From an uncultured Steroidobacter sp. (GTDB lineage Bacteria > Pseudomonadota > Gammaproteobacteria > Steroidobacterales > Steroidobacteraceae), in NCBI GenBank assembly GCA_946478975.1, contig CAMLEO010000095.1, positions 1 to 22,326 of the forward strand: 22,326 nt of DNA. Reading direction: 5' to 3'. Under the pieces are notes generated by a model. That model was not told where the DNA came from and searched no databases. It was given only the letters and a program-made list of their open reading frames with translations. A program made the translations under genes and the position numbers. Below are positions 1 to 11,415 of this stretch, in pieces (the stretch's first letter is position 1; every line of letters starts with the position of its first letter).

Positions 1-672
1 GACATCGGCCGCGTCCTGCGCGCGATCAACATTCCCAACCAGAGCGTCGAGAGCTTTCTGGATCTCGAACCGGTGCTGACCGAAAACGTGGAGGCGGGCC
101 TCGAGTACAAAAGCTCGATCATCGATGCCGAGGTCGCGTACTTCCGCTCCGACTCGGACCTGGGCCAGCGCCTACAGCGCGGCAGCGACGGCATCTACAC
201 CGTGCAACGTGAGAAGACGACCATCGATGGCGTCGAGTTTCGCACCTCCTGGCGCGCGACCGCCGCAGACACGCTCGGCGTGCGATATGCGCACTCCGAT
301 GGACGCTACGATTCGAATGCCGACGGCCGCGTCGACTCCGATCTCGGCGGCGCCAACATCGGCCCGGATCGCGCCAACGTCAGCTGGGATCGCAGCTGGA
401 CCGACATCGCCAGCTCGCGTCTGCAGGTCAATTATCTGTTCGACCGCGACTTCGAGGACATTCGCGGCGTGACGGTGAACAAATTCGATGGCTACACGAC
501 GGTCGACTTGAGCGCCGACATCGCGACGTTCGGCGGCGTGTTCACAGCGGCAGTACAAAACCTCACTAACGAGGATTATTTCACCTACTACTCGCAGACC
601 AGCCCGCTCGACGCGCGCTACTTCAAAGGCCTCGGCCGCACGTTCCGGCTCGGCTATCGCAAGTCGTTCTAA
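1..672 (+). CDS. TonB-dependent receptor, C-terminal fragment (5' end outside window)
   Basis: The reading frame is open from base 1 and ends at TAA 670-672, giving the last 223 residues of a larger protein; the plug domain and signal peptide lie off the left edge. What is visible is alternating amphipathic beta-strand sequence with tyrosines and phenylalanines, a late NLTNEDYFTYYSQ segment typical of the final barrel strands of TonB-dependent receptors, and a terminal RLGYRKSF with C-terminal Phe, the usual signal for outer-membrane barrel assembly. The family imports siderophores, vitamin B12 or oligosaccharides across the outer membrane using TonB energy. The tail resembles siderophore-type (FhuE/FecA-like) receptors, but substrate cannot be assigned without the N-terminus. 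Its stop overlaps by 4 bases the stop of the convergent ROK kinase gene. Confidence 0.88.
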   Translation, partial: DIGRVLRAINIPNQSVESFLDLEPVLTENVEAGLEYKSSIIDAEVAYFRSDSDLGQRLQRGSDGIYTVQREKTTIDGVEFRTSWRATAADTLGVRYAHSDGRYDSNADGRVDSDLGGANIGPDRANVSWDRSWTDIASSRLQVNYLFDRDFEDIRGVTVNKFDGYTTVDLSADIATFGGVFTAAVQNLTNEDYFTYYSQTSPLDARYFKGLGRTFRLGYRKSF

Positions 673-1577
673 CGATCGGCCTGGCGATCGGAGTGGCGGG
701 CCATCTCGGCGAGCAGCAACGCGCCGACGATGCCCGCACGCGTCCCCAGCAGCGGCGCTGTGATGTATTGATCCAGCGCCCCTGCAGGGGCGAGCGGTTG
801 CAAATATCCACGCAGCACGTCCGCAGCAGCCTTGCGAATGTGAGGCAACAGCAATCCGTTCGCCATCACGCCGCCCCCGAAGACCATGCACTCGACCGAT
901 TGCACGAGCGCGATGGTGGCGGCGAGCTGCCCGAGATAACCGCCGATGATCTCCCAGGCATCGTGATCCGGCGGCAGCGCCGTCAACTCACAACCCCAAC
1001 GTTTGTAAATCGCCGGCCCGCTCGCGAGCCCCTCCAGACAGTCGCCGTGAAACGGACACGAGCCGCCAAACGTGTCACGCGGGTCGCGACGGACGGCGAT
1101 GTGCCCCATTTCCGCGTGCATGAGACGACCGAAGTTTCGATCGCGGGGCGCAACATCGGCGCCAATACCGGTGCCAACAGTTACATACGCGAGGGATCCA
1201 CGTCCGCGTCCCGCTCCCAAGCGCCATTCTGCGAGCGCCGCACCCGCAACGTCAGTATCGATTGCCGTCGGCACGGGAAAACGCGCGCGTAAAGGAGCAA
1301 GCAAATCCGCCCCCGACCAGCCGGGCTTCGGTGTCGCGAGCATGTGCCCGAACGCAGGCGATTCGGCACGCAGGTCGAGCGGACCGAAACACGCGAAGCC
1401 GAGCGCGTCCATCGGTCCAAACTTGCGCTCCGCGCTGGCGAAAAACTCCACGCAGGCCGACAGCGTCGACTGTGGATCCGTCGTCGGCACCACGATGCTT
1501 TCATGTACATCCTGCGGCGAAGCGGCGAACGCACAAACAAACTTCGTCCCGCCGCCCTCGATAGCTCCGTACTGCAC
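669..1577 (-). CDS. ROK-family fructokinase
   Basis: This is a cytoplasmic ATP-dependent hexose kinase, most like the fructokinase/mannokinase branch of the ROK family (YdhR/GmuE type; fructose to fructose 6-phosphate). The N-terminus carries the phosphate-binding GAIEGGGTKF (residues 4-13). The AIDTDVAGAALAEW block holds the likely catalytic base Asp109. VTVGTGIGADV is the second nucleotide-binding loop. HAEMGHI followed by GGSCPFHGDCLEGLASGPAI supplies the family zinc site (His159, Cys174, His177, Cys180). The frame is open up to a TTG at 1646, but the GTG at 1577 is preferred: AAAGG sits 8 bases before it and the family's N-terminal motif begins immediately. That start gives 302 residues, the normal family length. 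The gene lies 71 bases downstream of the sensor-kinase gene on the same strand and may be co-transcribed. The phosphorylated sugar (fructose or mannose) is not certain. Confidence 0.9.
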   Translation of the reverse strand: MQYGAIEGGGTKFVCAFAASPQDVHESIVVPTTDPQSTLSACVEFFASAERKFGPMDALGFACFGPLDLRAESPAFGHMLATPKPGWSGADLLAPLRARFPVPTAIDTDVAGAALAEWRLGAGRGRGSLAYVTVGTGIGADVAPRDRNFGRLMHAEMGHIAVRRDPRDTFGGSCPFHGDCLEGLASGPAIYKRWGCELTALPPDHDAWEIIGGYLGQLAATIALVQSVECMVFGGGVMANGLLLPHIRKAAADVLRGYLQPLAPAGALDQYITAPLLGTRAGIVGALLLAEMARHSDRQADR

Positions 1578-1648
1578 TGGCACAACCTTTGGAAATGTTG
1601 GGTGAGGATCCCAAGCCCTTTTAGCCGCACCAGCGCTTGTCTGCAACC

Positions 1649-5962
<4,314 letters not shown>

Positions 5963-6026
5963 GCCGCGTTTTCCCTCTTCCGACGGCTGACGGCCAGTCA
6001 GTAACAGCCGCAGCGGCGATCGCGCA

Positions 6027-6053
6027 CACTATTGACGAATTCGTCTAATAGTG
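6027..6053. promoter_or_regulatory. palindromic operator candidate
   Basis: The left half CACTATT-GACGAA and the reverse complement of the right half, CACTATT-A-GACGAA, are identical except for one inserted base. The core GACGAATTCGTC (6034-6045) is a perfect 12-base palindrome. The element covers the candidate -35 box of the TonB-receptor gene, as expected for a repressor operator. Neither the TetR nor the GntR gene of this window adjoins it, so the binding protein is unknown. The symmetry is seen directly; the operator role is inferred. Confidence 0.6.
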
Positions 6054-6062
6054 ACGTAATAG
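6032..6062 (+). promoter_or_regulatory. possible sigma-70-type promoter for the TonB receptor
   Basis: TTGACG at 6032-6037 matches the -35 consensus at five of six positions. TAATAG at 6057-6062 is a possible but weak -10 box, with a 19-base spacer that is longer than ideal; the overlapping GTAATA would give 18. Transcription would then start near 6070, just before the leader hairpin. Evidence is by eye only. Confidence 0.3.
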
Positions 6063-6079
6063 TTCAATAGAATGAAAGC

Positions 6080-6098
6080 CAGCCGCACGCGGCGGCTG
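6080..6098 (+). promoter_or_regulatory. leader hairpin upstream of the TonB receptor
   Basis: CAGCCGC (6080-6086) and GCGGCTG (6092-6098) form a perfect 7-bp GC-rich stem with loop ACGCG. It ends 38 bases before the receptor start. No U-run follows, so it is not a terminator. It may affect mRNA stability or translation. Confidence 0.4.
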
Positions 6099-6136
6099 AG
6101 TTGGCGACCGGCTTCAGTTGGATCTCTGGGGGACTG

Positions 6137-8476
6137 ATGGCTAACCAAGGGCGCTCTTTCGGCGGACGCATCTCTCTTTTGTCTGCAGCGGTGGCCGCCG
6201 CACTATTGCCAGCGACGTTCGTTGTTTCGGCCAGCGAAACTGAAAGCGCAGGTGCATTGGAAGAAGTGGTCGTGACTGCGCGCAAGCGAGAAGAATCGCT
6301 GCAAGACACGCCAATCGCGATCTCGGCCTTCTCCGCCGCCGCGCTCGAACGGCAACAAATCACCAGCACCGAAGATCTCGATCAAGTCGCGCCCAACTTG
6401 CAGTTCGCAAGCTACGGTCCGCTCACCGGCAACAATTCCGCCGCGCAGGTGTACATCCGCGGCATCGGCCAGAGCGATGGTTCATCGGGCGTCGATCCCG
6501 GCGTCGGCCTCTATATCGATGAGGTCTACATGGGCCGCTCGGTCGGCGGCGTGCTGGACTTCCGAGATATTTCCAACGTGCAGATCCTGCGCGGTCCGCA
6601 AGGCACTTTGTTTGGACGCAACACCATCGGCGGCGCGGTCCTGCTCACAACCACGTTGCCGGGCAAGGAATTCGGCGGCACTGCTCGCGTGGGATTTGGC
6701 GATGACAATCTCTACGAGGGATTCGCTGCAGTCGACCTGCCGATCTCCGACACGCTGGCCGCACGCGTATCGGCCGGTGCACGCCAGCGCGATGGTTATG
6801 TTCGTCGCGTGTTCGACGGCGTCGACCTCGGCAACGAAGATACATACACCGTTCAGTCTTCAGTGCAGTGGGTGCCGAGCGAAGCACTCACAGTCACATT
6901 ACGCGGCGATTACACGAACGAGGACGAGCACGGCTCGCCGTTTGTATTTACCGCGATCAACGAATCGCAGGTGTTCCCAGCGGCCATCAGTCGCGGCTCG
7001 GGCTGTCCGGGAGCCACGTTTCCACCGCCGTCAGTGCCTCAGAACATCGTCGATCCCCGCTGCGCGAACGACGCGACCTGGAACATCGGCAAGTACCGCA
7101 ATGGCGGCACGGCACCGGCCAAGAGCACGCTGGAGAATTGGGGCGTGTCCGGCACGGTGAAGTGGGACATCAACGATGCCTTATCGCTGAAGTCCATCAC
7201 TGCATATCGCGAGCTCGACTGGAGCGGCAGCCGCGACGCGGACAACACGCCGCTGCTGGTCCTGCACACGAACTATGCGAGCTCGGGCGATCAGTTCAGC
7301 CAGGAGCTGCAGGCACTGGTGGAAACATCGCGCCTGCGCGGCGTCTTCGGCGCCTTCTACTTCGAAGAAACAATCGACGACTTGCTGATGGTGCCATTCG
7401 CGGCCCCGCCTCCGCTGGTCGCAAGCGGCGCGATTCCCGGCTCAGTCGACTATCAGCGCGCGTACATCGACAACGACAATTTCGCGCTGTTCACACAATG
7501 GACTTATAACTTCAGCGACGCACTCAGCCTCACGGCCGGCGTTCGCTACACGGAAGAGAACAAAGGCATCAAGGTCATCGCATTCACCGTCACGCCCTTG
7601 ACCGCGCCGATTGTCATTCCCACGCGATTGAACACGCCGCTGGTCGCCGGCCCCGGCCTCAACATCATTCCGCGGCCGTTCGAAAACAAGTACGACTCCA
7701 CGACCGGCTCGGCGAGCCTGCAATATCGCTGGAACCAGGCGCTGATGACGTACGTGAGCTGGTCGCAGGGCTTCAAGAGCGGTGGCTTCAATCAGCGTTA
7801 CAACGTCGCACCGCCCGGCAACCTGCCGGTGGCATTCGATGAGGAGACCGCGGAAACATACGAGCTGGGGTTCAAGTCCGAATTCGGCAGCAGCTTCCGT
7901 TTGAACGGCGCCGTGTTCAGGACCAAGTACGACAACATGCAGCTGACGTACCGGCTGGGCATCGTGCCGCTGCTGTTCAATGCCGGCAAATCGACCATCG
8001 ACGGCGGCGAGCTCGAATTTACGTTCGCGCCCGGCCGGCTGATTCTGGAAGGCAGCGCCGGCTATCTCGACAACAAATTCGACGAAATCGCAGTCGTGCC
8101 CGGCACGACGCAGACCGTCGGCCCGAACAACACGCTGCCGTTCGCGCCGGAATGGCAAGGGAACGTCGGCTTGGGCTATGACTTTGCCATCGGCGACGCC
8201 ACGCTCACGCCGCGAGTGAATGTTTCCTACACATCGGAACAGTATTTCGACGCCGCCAACTCCGTTGAAGTCGCACAACTCGACGACGTCACTGTGGTCA
8301 ACACGTCAGTCACATTGGCGCTCGGCCCCTGGCGGTTGCGTGGAGGTGTGAACAACCTGACGGACGAGCAGTATCGCGTGGCGGGCAACTCGTCGTTCAG
8401 CACATCGGCGGGCTATGCGGAGTCGATCTACTCCCGGCCGCGCAATTACTTTATCTCCGCCAGCGTGGACTTTTGA
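6137..8476 (+). CDS. TonB-dependent receptor
   Basis: This is an outer-membrane active transporter of 779 residues. Residues 1-32 form a signal peptide (RISLLSAAVAAALLP core, cleavage near VVSA). A TonB-box-like EEVVVTA lies at 42-48, followed by a plug domain with VYIRGIGQ, GVGLYIDEVYMGR and the highly typical ILRGPQGTLFGRNTIGGAV. The remainder is a beta-barrel with many Tyr/Asn-rich strands, ending NYFISASVDF with C-terminal Phe. The plug sequence belongs to the large class of gammaproteobacterial and sphingomonad receptors with unknown, often carbohydrate or aromatic, substrates. ATG 6137 is chosen over an upstream in-frame start at 6101 because GGGGGA (6128-6133) precedes it and the signal peptide starts there. 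It is divergent from the sensor kinase and overlaps tetR tail to tail by 31 bases. The substrate is not determined. Confidence 0.95.
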   Translation: MANQGRSFGGRISLLSAAVAAALLPATFVVSASETESAGALEEVVVTARKREESLQDTPIAISAFSAAALERQQITSTEDLDQVAPNLQFASYGPLTGNNSAAQVYIRGIGQSDGSSGVDPGVGLYIDEVYMGRSVGGVLDFRDISNVQILRGPQGTLFGRNTIGGAVLLTTTLPGKEFGGTARVGFGDDNLYEGFAAVDLPISDTLAARVSAGARQRDGYVRRVFDGVDLGNEDTYTVQSSVQWVPSEALTVTLRGDYTNEDEHGSPFVFTAINESQVFPAAISRGSGCPGATFPPPSVPQNIVDPRCANDATWNIGKYRNGGTAPAKSTLENWGVSGTVKWDINDALSLKSITAYRELDWSGSRDADNTPLLVLHTNYASSGDQFSQELQALVETSRLRGVFGAFYFEETIDDLLMVPFAAPPPLVASGAIPGSVDYQRAYIDNDNFALFTQWTYNFSDALSLTAGVRYTEENKGIKVIAFTVTPLTAPIVIPTRLNTPLVAGPGLNIIPRPFENKYDSTTGSASLQYRWNQALMTYVSWSQGFKSGGFNQRYNVAPPGNLPVAFDEETAETYELGFKSEFGSSFRLNGAVFRTKYDNMQLTYRLGIVPLLFNAGKSTIDGGELEFTFAPGRLILEGSAGYLDNKFDEIAVVPGTTQTVGPNNTLPFAPEWQGNVGLGYDFAIGDATLTPRVNVSYTSEQYFDAANSVEVAQLDDVTVVNTSVTLALGPWRLRGGVNNLTDEQYRVAGNSSFSTSAGYAESIYSRPRNYFISASVDF

Positions 8477-9138
8477 CGTGCAGCCCCGCCCAGGATGTCG
8501 TCGGCAGCGTCACAAGCGAGCCGCGCAGCCTGGTTCGGGGCGACGCCCAGCGAACGAAGCAAACCTGCTGCCATGCCTTTTGCCACATCGATGGGAGGTG
8601 TAACCAACCGTTCTTCCAGCGCATGACGCAATGAAATCACGATCACGCCCATCACCAGCAGCACCGCCGCTTCCAGGTCGACATGCTTGAAGCGCTGCTG
8701 CGTGATGCCGTGCTGGACGTTGTCACGCAAATTGCGGTTGATCGGCGCATCGACCATGGTCGCGCCCGAGTTCAGGCGCCACAGCACCTGGGCGCTTTCG
8801 CGATGCTCGATCGCAAAACGCATGAACACGCACAGCGCGCGGGCCAGGTGACTCGCGGGATCGTCGATTCCCTCATTCGCCTGATCGACCAGCTGCTCCG
8901 CCTGCTTGCGCACGGAGCTGGCGATCTCGCGTGCGAACACATCTTTGTCGACGAAGTGATTGTAGAAGCTGCCCTTGGCGACATCCGCAACTGCGACGAT
9001 CTGATCGACCGTCACGCCATCGATATCACGAGCGGCAAACAGCGTGCGGCCAGCATTCAAGAGCGCAGCGCGCGTGCGCTCCCAGCGCCGATCCGGCTTG
9101 GGTTCGACCTTGGTGGCTGCGGTCCGCTTGTTACGCAT
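8446..9138 (-). CDS. TetR-family transcriptional regulator
   Basis: This is a 230-residue one-component repressor. The N-terminal DNA-binding domain (about 20-68) contains the classic TetR helix-turn-helix, VTVDQIVAVADVAKGSFYNHF at about 42-62. The remainder is an alpha-helical ligand-binding domain with no recognisable ligand signature. The start is ATG 9138, with only a weak ribosome-binding site (a GGAA about 16 bases upstream). It lies 40 bases downstream of the secreted glycosidase-like gene on the same strand and is probably co-transcribed with it. Its 3' end overlaps the convergent TonB-receptor gene by 31 bases, so transcription of one is antisense to the other. By position it may regulate the glycosidase or the receptor; this is inference. 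Confidence 0.93.
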   Translation of the reverse strand: MRNKRTAATKVEPKPDRRWERTRAALLNAGRTLFAARDIDGVTVDQIVAVADVAKGSFYNHFVDKDVFAREIASSVRKQAEQLVDQANEGIDDPASHLARALCVFMRFAIEHRESAQVLWRLNSGATMVDAPINRNLRDNVQHGITQQRFKHVDLEAAVLLVMGVIVISLRHALEERLVTPPIDVAKGMAAGLLRSLGVAPNQAARLACDAADDILGGAARQKSTLAEIK

Positions 9139-9162
9139 CTTGATGCGCCGTCTGTTCCGAAC

Positions 9163-9180
9163 GAGCTAGCAGGATAGCTC
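9163..9180 (-). promoter_or_regulatory. intercistronic hairpin between glycosidase-like gene and tetR
   Basis: GAGCTA (9163-9168) and TAGCTC (9175-9180) are perfect 6-base arms around a 6-base loop. The repeat overlaps the stop codon of the glycosidase-like gene (TGA, 9181-9179). No U-tract follows in the minus-strand transcript, so it is not a canonical terminator. It could protect the upstream message or reduce read-through into tetR. Confidence 0.35.
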
Positions 9181-11182
9181 ACTCGCTCGCGCCGCGCGCC
9201 AGAAAAACCGTGCTCCAGAGCTGGGCGGCGTTGGACTCGTCCACGTGCCCGCCTTGCTGGCCGAACGGCACCACTTTATAGGTGCCATTCGCATAGGACC
9301 ACGACCACAGCTCGGACGTGCGCAAGGTCGTGGTCGCATCGATGACGGACCATAACTGCGCGCGCGCTTTCGTGAGCCGTTCTCGCACGCTTGCAGGCAA
9401 ATCCTTTCGTGCAAGCTGCCGATCCAACCCTGCTGCCAATACCGCCTGCTGCCAGGACCAAACGACAGTGCCGTGATAATCGCCGCTGGTGAATCGAGCC
9501 TGCACCTCCTGGGCGGCGAACACTGGATTGGCGACCAACAATCCAACCGGCGTCAGCAAGCCCGTGGGAAATGGCTTCATCATCGCGGCGACGGCGCGAT
9601 CGAGGTCCGCGGACGATGGCACCGCGAACAACAATGCAAAGCTTGCGTCAGAATGCATCACCGGCACCGGCTGCCCGGTCGCGTCCAGCGATAACGCTTT
9701 GAACGCCACCGGCCCATTACCAATTGCAGCGAGCGCCTGCGTGACATCGAGCCCGAGCGCTTTTCCATACGTCGAGACCGATGCACGTGCACGCTGCGCG
9801 GGCACAGTGACTTCAAACATCGGCGGCGCCTTGGTCGACCAGATCTGCGACTGTGCCTGCGCTCGTTGCAGAGCTGAGCGTTGATCGTTGGAAAGATACG
9901 GATTCAGCAGTCCGCTGCCGAGAAGCCGATCGATCGATTCGAGGGCGGCGGGAACGAACACAGCGTTCACGTCGTATGCATAACGCCCGCGACCCAGCCC
10001 TTCTTCGCTGTCGCGCCACTGGCCGGTCATGCGTCCTTCCTTGATCGAGACCAGGTTCTCCCAGCGAGGATCACGCGAGAACGCGGCGGTGCGCTCGATC
10101 ACCCACATAAAATTACGACCCAGTGCGGCACCCTGCTGTTCGCCCGCAGCGTTGCGTGACGAAAGGAATCTCTGCACCTCAGCCTCGTTTTGTATGCGTT
10201 CAAGTAAACAATGAGCCGCGACTGGCGCAAGCATGAAGTCATCGTCGACCATGCCATAGTCATAAATCGGCGTGTCCTTGAGCCCACGCCCCTCGCGCGA
10301 ATTGCGCAGCACTGCAAACTCGCCGATATCTTCCTCGTGCGCCACCTCGCCGTTGGCCGCCAGCCGCGTCAGCACTGCACCGATGCCACTTTCAATCGCC
10401 ATTGGTTGCAAGACTGGCGCGAGTAACCTCAGTGACATCAGCGTGTCGCGGCCAAAGTAAGTATCGAACCGCCAGGAGCCGGCGAGATACTTTTCCTGGT
10501 AGCTGAGGAATGTGAGAGCGTTGCGCGCGCGTTGATCGGGTGCCGCCGATGCAGTCAGCAGCGAATCGCCTTCGAGCGGCGTGAGCGCCGGCTCTCCGGT
10601 CAACGCTCGAATCTTCAAGTGCAGCTTGCCGTCACGACTCGTAATAACATCGCCACTGACCTGCGCATCGCCCAACGCTTCGAGCGACAGCTGATAGCCC
10701 GCCGCACCGTCGAGCCGATCGCGCTTCCACACCAGCTGCTTGCCTTCAACAATTAGCGGCGTCAGCACTTCCGCAGGTGCCGTGCCCAACGCTTGAAAGT
10801 CCCGCAGTACGCGGACCGACGACAGCACCGCTTGTTTGGCGTCGAGCACGCGAGCATCGATCGCAACCTGCGCCTCGATGCCATACAGGGTTCGACCTTT
10901 CGAATCCTGTGATGAGATGGGGCGCGGATCTTCCGTGATCGTCCAGGCTACCGGCTGCTGTGAACTCTCGAACCACACCCCGACGCCGCTGTTGCCAGCC
11001 GGAAATGCCACCAGGATGCGCGGATCCCTTCCCGATCTTAGTAACAAATGCGCGGCAACTTTACCGCCGCGGGTAAAAACGTTGAGATTGTTTCCTTCGT
11101 CGATGCGAAATGCGAGCGGCGCAGCTGGCGCCGCCGAGGCGAACAGAAGGAATGTGAGTAGAACCCAGCATCGGTTCAGCAT
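9179..11182 (-). CDS. secreted (alpha/alpha)6-barrel glycoside hydrolase-like protein
   Basis: The protein has 667 residues with a Sec signal peptide (MLNRCWVLLTFLLFASAAPAAP). Residues about 23-220 look like a beta-rich N-terminal domain. Residues about 220-665 look like an (alpha/alpha)6 catalytic barrel as in GH15, GH63 and amylo-1,6-glucosidase-type enzymes. Supporting motifs are WRFDTYFGRDTLMSLR (residues 237-252), EEDIGEF (283-289), YDYGMVDDDFM (307-317), WRDSEEGLGRGRYAYDVNA (389-407), YHGTVVWSW (569-577) and ELWSW. The acidic residues in EEDIGEF, DDDF and WRDSEE are candidate catalytic residues. ATG 11182 is preferred over GTG 11191 because the signal peptide begins there; neither has a good ribosome-binding site. 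It is probably co-transcribed with tetR and divergent from gntR. The family is not recognised with certainty: a periplasmic debranching or exo-glycosidase is the best guess. Confidence 0.7.
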   Translation of the reverse strand: MLNRCWVLLTFLLFASAAPAAPLAFRIDEGNNLNVFTRGGKVAAHLLLRSGRDPRILVAFPAGNSGVGVWFESSQQPVAWTITEDPRPISSQDSKGRTLYGIEAQVAIDARVLDAKQAVLSSVRVLRDFQALGTAPAEVLTPLIVEGKQLVWKRDRLDGAAGYQLSLEALGDAQVSGDVITSRDGKLHLKIRALTGEPALTPLEGDSLLTASAAPDQRARNALTFLSYQEKYLAGSWRFDTYFGRDTLMSLRLLAPVLQPMAIESGIGAVLTRLAANGEVAHEEDIGEFAVLRNSREGRGLKDTPIYDYGMVDDDFMLAPVAAHCLLERIQNEAEVQRFLSSRNAAGEQQGAALGRNFMWVIERTAAFSRDPRWENLVSIKEGRMTGQWRDSEEGLGRGRYAYDVNAVFVPAALESIDRLLGSGLLNPYLSNDQRSALQRAQAQSQIWSTKAPPMFEVTVPAQRARASVSTYGKALGLDVTQALAAIGNGPVAFKALSLDATGQPVPVMHSDASFALLFAVPSSADLDRAVAAMMKPFPTGLLTPVGLLVANPVFAAQEVQARFTSGDYHGTVVWSWQQAVLAAGLDRQLARKDLPASVRERLTKARAQLWSVIDATTTLRTSELWSWSYANGTYKVVPFGQQGGHVDESNAAQLWSTVFLARGASE

Positions 11183-11206
11183 GGCCGGCACGATAACGCG
11201 CCGGCC
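11183..11206 (-). promoter_or_regulatory. GC-rich hairpin touching the glycosidase-like start codon
   Basis: GGCCGGC (11183-11189) and GCCGGCC (11200-11206) are perfect 7-base arms separated by 10 bases. In the minus-strand transcript the stem ends directly against the ATG at 11182, and the alternative GTG lies at the loop/stem edge. No Shine-Dalgarno sequence is visible, so this stem could limit translation initiation. Confidence 0.45.
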
Positions 11207-11415
11207 GGGAACGGAGCAATTGACGCCGATGGCAGCGGTATCCGTGCGTCGGGTGCGAGAAACTGTGGGCGGTGGGGCGGCGCCCGTCGGAATCCTGGCG
11301 GTCGCCGCCCGTTTTCGGCGAAAAGACGTTCAGCTGCGACTTTGATCGCACGTTGCGGGCGCCTTCCGGGTATCATTGTGTACAGTATTTGGTATGTGAT
11401 GCGCCCGCTATTCCA
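11207..11415. promoter_or_regulatory. divergent intergenic region, glycosidase-like gene / gntR
   Basis: About 210 bases lie between the divergent genes and must hold both promoters. Three symmetric elements are visible: TTTTCG-G-CGAAAA (11312-11324), TGCGA-6 bases-TCGCA (11335-11350) and TTGTGTACAG (11376-11385). The last resembles the TTGTNNACAA shape bound by some FadR-type GntR proteins, and it lies about 30 bases before the gntR start, consistent with autoregulation. No convincing -35/-10 pair was found. Confidence 0.4.

Larger units (their letters stand above)
5963..6136. promoter_or_regulatory. divergent intergenic region, sensor kinase / TonB receptor
   Basis: This 174-base spacer separates the divergent sensor-kinase and TonB-receptor genes and must hold both promoters. 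Its centre (about 6026-6074) is clearly more AT-rich than the flanks. It contains a 27-base near-palindrome (6027-6053), two copies of TAATAGT 11 bases apart (6046-6052 and 6057-6063) and a third AATAG at 6066-6070. A hairpin follows at 6080-6098 in the receptor leader. On the kinase side GGCTG 5985-5989 pairs with CAGCC 6005-6009, with CTGAC/GTCAG nested inside. The repeats on roughly helical-turn spacing suggest regulator binding. Confidence 0.6.

Noticed and set aside
1577..1646. Extended N-terminus of the ROK kinase from TTG 1646
   Set aside because: The added 23 residues do not resemble the family, and GTG 1577 has a well-spaced AAAGG and begins directly with the ATP-binding motif.
11272..11415. 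Extended N-terminus of the GntR regulator
   Set aside because: The added 48 residues are non-homologous in appearance and cover palindromic promoter-like DNA; ATG 11416 matches the usual start of the family.
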